DNA of 43,918 nt from Nitrospirota bacterium. GTDB taxonomy: Bacteria; Nitrospirota; Thermodesulfovibrionia; Thermodesulfovibrionales; Magnetobacteriaceae. Made by a program: the position numbers and the translations under genes. The notes beneath the pieces were generated by a model. The model did no database searches, was not told the DNA's origin, and saw only the letters and a list, made by a program, of their open reading frames with translations. Location: NCBI GenBank assembly GCA_015233615.1, contig JADFXJ010000019.1, forward strand, positions 1-43,918, given 5' to 3'. Shown in pieces: positions 40,082 through 43,918 of this stretch. Numbering within the stretch: position 1 is the first letter of the stretch; the number at the start of each line of letters is the position of its first letter.

Positions 40082-41749
40082 TTACTTCGCTTCGTTATGT
40101 CTCTTGCGGGTGGCCACGATGAGCTCGATGACCTGATCTCGCAGAACCGAAAGAGATCTGAGTATTGCGGATGAAAGCCTCATGTCTCCGGCAAGTTGTT
40201 TGTCCGCATATATGATACCGATTGGTTTCTTATCTACGATGACCGGCAATAAGAGGAAGGTTTGAGCGTCGATTAACTCCCTGTACCACTTCGGCAGGGA
40301 CTGCTCAATCCGCGTGTCGCTGACGTCTTCGATAAGGACATCGGAGCCCCTGGATATGGCGAGGTTGAATATGTCCTTTTCCTCGTCGAGACGGAACCTG
40401 AATGAGGCGATGAGTTTCTTAATGTCTTTGGCGTGGCCAAACCGTGCTTCCATTATGGGTTCTTTGGCGTTTTTCACACAGAACAAGACTCTCGAAAAAC
40501 CGACCGATTCGTACATGATCTCCAGTATTTTGCCGAGTAGTTCGTTAAACGAGAACTCGCCCGTTATGGTTTTCGAAATGGAGTGTATACCCTCTTGAAG
40601 CAAACGGCCTGCGTTTTCGGGCATTTCCCTGTAAGGGGTTTTGGAGGGAGTCCGCTTAAAACGCGGTTCGTCAGCATAGTATGCCTCCTCTCCTTCCAGG
40701 TCTCCTAGCTCTTCGATTTCCTCTTCCTCGCATGTCTCGCCGGGTTCGGTCAGTTGTTCGCCGGCAATAGCGGGAGCCATTATGATGGGATTGAAGAAGT
40801 CGTCGGAGTTAAGAATATCGATGATTTTTTCGGTGCGCTTAAGAAAATTATCGAGCTGGAACTTGTTATGGTAAAAACTCGAGTATTCGCTTAATTCCTT
40901 AATCGCTATTTCAACAATCTTTTTAAGCTTCTCGTTAGTTAAGGTGAAGCAATTTTCATATCGTTTAAGCACTTCCAAAAAGTTTTTCTTCAGGTGATTG
41001 TCATCGGTAGTGAGCATATCACTTATTTCGTTGGCAAAGCATACTATGGCCTGCCTGGCTTGCTGTGGAGTCCTGGGTTCGTCTACCTTTGGAGTGTCGA
41101 TACTCCTCATAGTCTGTATCATTTCCTGCGAAAAATTCCAGATCCTGGCAATCTCCATGCCTATTTCCTCGAATGAATTTCCCATGACGTTTAATACGGC
41201 CTGCTTTTCCCGCATACCTTGATCTTTGACGAGCTTTCTGATCTCGATTGTTTCGATGGGCAGCAGAAAAGTAGTGAGAAGTTTGCCTAATTTATGGAAC
41301 AGAGCGTATATGAACACCGACTCGGTATCGACTATCCCGGATGATGAGGCCATCTCCCTGGCAAAAACGCCGCTTATGAAGGAGTTGAACACGTCCTCTT
41401 TCAAATACTCGGCCACGACTTTATCGTGTATGTTTTCGAAGAGCAATATCGACAAGGCGATGCTCCTGACTCTATCGAAGCCGGCTACGAAAACAGCCCT
41501 GGTGATGGTACTTATCCTGCCACTGGTGTGCGAGGAGACGTAAGCGAAGGAGTTGACGGCACGAAGGAGTTTATTCGTGATAGATATATCGTTCAGAATG
41601 TCGCAGGTGAGGTCGTTAACCGAAAAATCGTTGCACTTAGAAGATTTCTGGCTCACCATCATGACGGCTTTTGACAGGGCAGGAAAATCCTCCGATGATT
41701 GTAACCTGCTTTTAATGGTGTCTATTTTGCTCTCCCTAGGGGTATTCAT
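40082..41749 (-). CDS. HDOD domain regulator with C-terminal GAF domain
   Basis: A 555-residue protein. The HDOD domain (about residues 10-215) has DFPALSKAVMMVSQ, LTCDILNDISITNKLLRAVN, TITRAVFVAGFDRVRSIALS and VFIYALFHKLGKLL; it lacks the full HD catalytic pair, as is usual for HDOD. A helical middle and an acidic linker (about 340-365) lead to a GAF domain (about 385-540) with VGFSRVLFCVKNAKEP and QTFLLLPVIVDKKPIGIIYA. HDOD-GAF proteins act in signalling, often tied to cyclic-di-GMP or stress. It stands alone; no adjacent signalling partner. Confidence 0.85.
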   Translation of the reverse strand: MNTPRESKIDTIKSRLQSSEDFPALSKAVMMVSQKSSKCNDFSVNDLTCDILNDISITNKLLRAVNSFAYVSSHTSGRISTITRAVFVAGFDRVRSIALSILLFENIHDKVVAEYLKEDVFNSFISGVFAREMASSSGIVDTESVFIYALFHKLGKLLTTFLLPIETIEIRKLVKDQGMREKQAVLNVMGNSFEEIGMEIARIWNFSQEMIQTMRSIDTPKVDEPRTPQQARQAIVCFANEISDMLTTDDNHLKKNFLEVLKRYENCFTLTNEKLKKIVEIAIKELSEYSSFYHNKFQLDNFLKRTEKIIDILNSDDFFNPIIMAPAIAGEQLTEPGETCEEEEIEELGDLEGEEAYYADEPRFKRTPSKTPYREMPENAGRLLQEGIHSISKTITGEFSFNELLGKILEIMYESVGFSRVLFCVKNAKEPIMEARFGHAKDIKKLIASFRFRLDEEKDIFNLAISRGSDVLIEDVSDTRIEQSLPKWYRELIDAQTFLLLPVIVDKKPIGIIYADKQLAGDMRLSSAILRSLSVLRDQVIELIVATRKRHNEAK

Positions 41750-41808
41750 ATCGGATAGGTCCGTTTCGAATAGCCTAAGCGGCTATCGCAGACTTCGAAC
41801 CTGAGTTT

Positions 41809-41933
41809 ATACCAAATTGCATTCATTCGATTAACTTCGAAGCCAATCGTCGAAAGCTTCTCGACGTACGTAACAGTACGCCTGCGTCGCTTTCTTCTTG
41901 CCGCCTTGTTACTCTTTCGAATGCAATTGGTAT
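41809..41933 (-). mobile_element. MITE-like repeat, copy 2, with intact terminal inverted repeats
   Basis: Ends ATACCAAATTGCATTC (41809-41824) and GAATGCAATTGGTAT (41919-41933) are inverted repeats. The interior matches 19971-20120 in the opposite orientation. At 125 bp it lacks the extra C/G hairpin of copy 1 and so is probably closer to the original form. No transposase gene. Confidence 0.88.
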
Positions 41934-42172
41934 TCGATTAGTAGTGGTATCAGTCTTGCCCATTCACCCTCCACGATTGCAATAATAATACGTATGCAGA
42001 ACAAGCCACATCAGATGTGCGCAAAGCAAGCCAAATCAAGGCATAAGCTTAATTTCAGAGATTCACGCGCTACCCCGATATTATAAAACACATTACGCGG
42101 ATGGGGAAAGTCAATTCTAAAATAAATTCTCCCGTAACCATGAGTTTACGGAAATGACCATCGGGAAATGCC

Positions 42173-42203
42173 GGGAGAAAAAGATTTTCGGTAATCGCTA
42201 TAG
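42173..42203. repeat. Solo end of the 13753-type MITE
   Basis: A stretch ending TTTTCGGTAATCGCTATAG resembles the right terminal repeat of the element at 13753-13855 (TTTTGGTGATTGCTATAG), with substitutions and small indels. No matching left end was found nearby. Confidence 0.45.
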
Positions 42204-42387
42204 CCCGATTGTCCAAATTGGCATTCAAAAGAGTAAAGGACAAAAGATTAACACGAAAGGCACGAACAAAAGCACGAAAAAGGACTATTGTCATGTCAAC
42301 TGTAAAATGACGCATTCCATCTGGAGCCGACACCCCCACCCATTACCGTTATTTTTCCGGCTATAGCTTCGTCAGCAGAACCGTTTA

Positions 42388-42418
42388 GCCGTATTCGCGG
42401 AATTCGCGGGCCGGAATC
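42388..42418 (-). repeat. Palindromic repeat shared with the Omp85 gene
   Basis: GAATTCGCGGGCCGGAATC at 42400-42418 is the exact reverse complement of 8794-8812, and 42388-42409 matches 8214-8235 with one or two differences. It is non-coding here, showing that the Omp85 insertions come from a dispersed family. Confidence 0.8.
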
Positions 42419-42553
42419 GCCTTTGTCCTTTACTCGTTTGTCCTTTACGTGTTTGACCGCACCTGGCATAGTTGACCACATTGTTCAAGTTGGCATAAGT
42501 AACCCAATTGGTATAGTTGCCACGATTGTCACAATTGCCATAATTGAGCGCAC
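42419..42553. repeat. Degenerate short tandem repeat tract
   Basis: Repeated variants of TTTGTCCTTTAC and then of CATAGTTG / CACAATTG / GCATAAGT units about 9-12 bp apart. Non-coding. This, the solo MITE end and the palindromic repeat account for most of the 977-bp gap between the HDOD gene and the first DsrC-like gene; 41934-42172 shows nothing I recognise. Confidence 0.6.
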
Positions 42554-42555
42554 TC

Positions 42556-42597
42556 AAAAAAAGCCCCCACGATAGGAACATTCCATCCCGGGGGGCT
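42556..42597 (-). terminator. Rho-independent terminator of the DsrC-like genes
   Basis: On the minus strand AGCCCCC pairs with GGGGGCT, with an inner GGAA/TTCC pair, followed by seven T residues (plus-strand A7 at 42556-42562). It lies 130 bp after the stop of the DsrC-like gene. Confidence 0.85.
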
Positions 42598-42726
42598 GCT
42601 TATACTATTACATTACACTTACTATAGTAGAGCTTGGCTGTGTATTACTACTGCATATTGCCGCTGCTTGTCATTTGCGGCCGATCGTTATTTGCGGCCA
42701 TTTCCCTGAACCGATTTAACACGCTG

Positions 42727-43038
42727 CTATGGCGTAGCCCAAGTCTCGAACAGGCCCGCTATCTTTTCGTATTCCGTAATGGAGCCGTTAAAGAGCCTGG
42801 TTATGCACTGCTTTTCGAGGCCTGCGTCCTTGCACACCATGTGGGGCATTTCTACGCATCCGAAACGATCGAAGTACTCCCTTGCGGCTTTTATTACTTT
42901 CCAGTGGTCTTCGGTAAGGGAGACTCCATCTTCCCCGGCTATGTACTCCGAGGCTTCTTTCATCCAATTCTTCGGATCTTCCAGGTAACCAACACCATCA
43001 AAGCTTACTTTTACTCCGTTAAGGTCAACCGTTGGCAT
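42727..43038 (-). CDS. DsrC/TusE-like sulfur-relay protein lacking the C-terminal Cys arm (paralog 1)
   Basis: A 103-residue protein of the DsrC/TusE fold: GYLEDPKNW near residue 17, LTEDHWKVIKAAREYFDRFG near 41. DsrC carries persulfide on a C-terminal arm ending in C-G-(T/C)-V with a second Cys eleven residues earlier. Here the chain stops at IAGLFETWATP and the arm is gone. Instead three cysteines, C61, C69 and C78, lie in CVEMPHMVCKDAGLEKQC, all conserved in paralog 2. AAAAGGAGG is the ribosome site. A sigma54-like element and a leader hairpin lie upstream. It probably carries sulfur or regulates, but by a different cysteine set. Confidence 0.78.
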   Translation of the reverse strand: MPTVDLNGVKVSFDGVGYLEDPKNWMKEASEYIAGEDGVSLTEDHWKVIKAAREYFDRFGCVEMPHMVCKDAGLEKQCITRLFNGSITEYEKIAGLFETWATP

Positions 43039-43056
43039 CTTGAACCTCCTTTTCGA

Positions 43057-43102
43057 GCCGTGCCGGGAATTTTCAACCTTTATTGAAAATCCCGGTTACC
43101 GG
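43057..43102 (-). promoter_or_regulatory. Leader hairpin upstream of DsrC-like paralog 1
   Basis: CCGGGAATTTTCAA (43063-43076) pairs with TTGAAAATCCCGG (43083-43095) with a single bulge and a six-base loop, and outer GCCGG/CCGGC extends it. No T tract follows on the minus strand, so it is a 5' leader or intercistronic hairpin rather than a terminator. Confidence 0.6.
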
Positions 43103-43111
43103 CAATTCTGA

Positions 43112-43128
43112 AGCAGTTTCTTCGCCAA
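43112..43128 (-). promoter_or_regulatory. Candidate sigma54 (-24/-12) promoter for DsrC-like paralog 1
   Basis: The minus strand reads TTGGCGAAGAAACTGCT, with GG and GC at the correct 10-base spacing of the -24/-12 consensus (TTGGCACG-N4-TTGCT). The predicted start would be near 43101, just at the leader hairpin. Partial match only. Confidence 0.4.
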
Positions 43129-43214
43129 CCTTATCAGCCCGGTAAAGCATGCCGGTTCTTTCTAAGGCCGGGTGCGTTTAGTAAACAACTTCCAGACACC
43201 ACTTTCCGAAACCC

Positions 43215-43526
43215 TTACGGCATACTCATGTTAGTAATAAGACCCGCCAGCTTTTCGAATTCACCTATATCGCCTTTGAATAGCCTGTTCATGCAATTAG
43301 CTTCGAGTCCTGCGTCCCTGCACACTAAATGGGGCATCTCCACGCAGCCAAAGTTGTCGAAGTATTCTCTGGCCGCAGATATTGCCTTCCAATGGTCTTC
43401 GGACATTTCCATCCCGTCTTGACCGGCTATATATTCTGCAAACTCCTTGCTCCAATTCTTAGGGTCTTCCAGGTATCCTTCCCTGTCTATAGTAACCTTT
43501 GAGCCTTTTAAATCGATCGTAGGCAT
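43215..43526 (-). CDS. DsrC/TusE-like sulfur-relay protein lacking the C-terminal Cys arm (paralog 2)
   Basis: Same length (103 residues) and layout as the gene 176 bp downstream: GYLEDPKNWSKEFAEYIAGQ, MSEDHWKAISAAREYFDNFG, then CVEMPHLVCRDAGLEANC with C61, C69, C78 in identical positions. The C-terminus (LAGLITNMSMP) again lacks the canonical cysteine arm. AAAAAGGAGGATAAT is the ribosome site; a hairpin (43559-43595) sits in its leader. Tandem duplication followed by divergence, with the three cysteines held constant, argues they matter. Confidence 0.78.
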   Translation of the reverse strand: MPTIDLKGSKVTIDREGYLEDPKNWSKEFAEYIAGQDGMEMSEDHWKAISAAREYFDNFGCVEMPHLVCRDAGLEANCMNRLFKGDIGEFEKLAGLITNMSMP

Positions 43527-43558
43527 ATTATCCTCCTTTTTCGAATTGTGTCAGAATA

Positions 43559-43595
43559 TTGTGGATAGGTGTTAAGCCAAAATAGAAATCCACAA
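43559..43595 (-). promoter_or_regulatory. Leader hairpin upstream of DsrC-like paralog 2
   Basis: TTGTGGAT (43559-43566) and ATCCACAA (43588-43595) form a perfect 8-bp stem with a 21-nt loop, 33 bp upstream of the start codon. Together with the hairpin before paralog 1 this suggests leader-based or protein-binding control of both genes. Confidence 0.5.
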
Positions 43596-43829
43596 CCTCC
43601 GGCACGTCTCATAATGGGTAATTCAGCCTTTTTCGCTTCTCCTAAGTCGCTACCCGCTATAAACCTTCTAAAATTTACCTTTCTTCCTTAATATATTATA
43701 TCACGTATACTGGCGTTTCGTCAAAAAACAAGCCATTTGGTGTCAAGCCATCGGACAGTATACGGGGAAATTCCGGAGGAAACGCCCCGGAGAGAAAATA
43801 CCGTGGAAAAAGCCCCCTGAAAAAACATG

Positions 43830-43860
43830 TTGACCCCAACCGGGGTGTTTTTATTATAAT
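43830..43860 (+). promoter_or_regulatory. Outward-facing promoter with an operator-like palindrome
   Basis: TTGACC at 43830-43835 and TATAAT at 43855-43860 with a 19-bp spacer (18 if the -10 is read one base earlier). ACCCCAACCGGGGT (43833-43846) is an inverted repeat inside the spacer, a natural repressor site. AGGGAG at 43901-43906 and a terminal AT at 43917-43918 suggest that the ATG of the next gene starts at the window edge. Confidence 0.6.
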
Positions 43861-43918
43861 TACCGAGTTGAGTTTTACCAACATATCAAATATTCTTTGA
43901 AGGGAGTGCGTACAAGAT

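Noticed and set aside
42070-42581. Several 60-90 codon frames on both strands
   Set aside because: They coincide with repeats (solo MITE end, palindromic repeat, degenerate tract) and read as low-complexity.

Overview
The window comes from a Gram-negative (diderm) bacterium. It encodes the end of an MtrB/PioB-type outer-membrane barrel, TamB, an Omp85 assembly protein, an LpxL-type lipid A acyltransferase, a TolC/RND efflux set, a Tat-exported superoxide reductase and two DsrC-like sulfur-relay proteins. That mix fits an anaerobic or microaerophilic sulfur- or metal-cycling lineage such as Nitrospirota or Desulfobacterota. This placement is an inference from gene content; there is no rRNA or other phylogenetic marker, and I found no tRNA or CRISPR array.

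Layout. 1-11653: end of an MtrB-like gene with a strong terminator, then a tightly packed run tmk, glnD, tamB, Omp85 (about seven POTRA repeats) and a SurA-N-like chaperone, mostly an envelope-biogenesis operon. 11672-13542 (minus): an AT-rich island with an OLD-like ABC ATPase translationally coupled to a PIN nuclease, a candidate defence module. 13753-16910: a MITE-like element, a Tat-exported metallophosphoesterase, lpxL and a PfkB sugar kinase. 17028-20936: small accessory genes: a coiled-coil membrane protein, a frameshifted membrane protein with a leader ORF, a MntA/HepT pair, a DUF2283 protein, a very short C2H2-type zinc-finger ORF and a superoxide reductase. 21369-27294: a structured RNA-like element, then a cobalt/nickel ECF importer (cbiM, cbiN-like, cbiQ, cbiO with a His-rich tail), directly followed by a histidine kinase and a sigma54 response regulator. 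27409-30756: HicBA, a DUF4143 ATPase and a graveyard of TA/Abi remnants. 31135-36692: a complete heavy-metal RND efflux operon (TolC, lipoprotein adaptor, CzcA-like pump). 36857-41749: small membrane genes, a broken TA pair, a decayed CHAT-TPR gene and an HDOD-GAF regulator. 41750-43918: repeat-rich DNA, two tandem short DsrC paralogs and a promoter pointing out of the window.

Three features stand out. Short palindromic repeats of several families are scattered through spacers and have also been absorbed in frame into proteins (Omp85, CbiN-like). A large structured repeat with compensatory changes occurs twice. Several accessory genes have the start codon only 6-8 nt after a good -10 box, so they look leaderless. 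Many toxin, Abi and CHAT genes are broken while neighbouring antitoxins are intact, which suggests repeated gain and decay of conflict systems. The most interesting intact candidates are the PIN + ABC ATPase pair and the DsrC-like pair, which lacks the canonical C-terminal cysteine arm.
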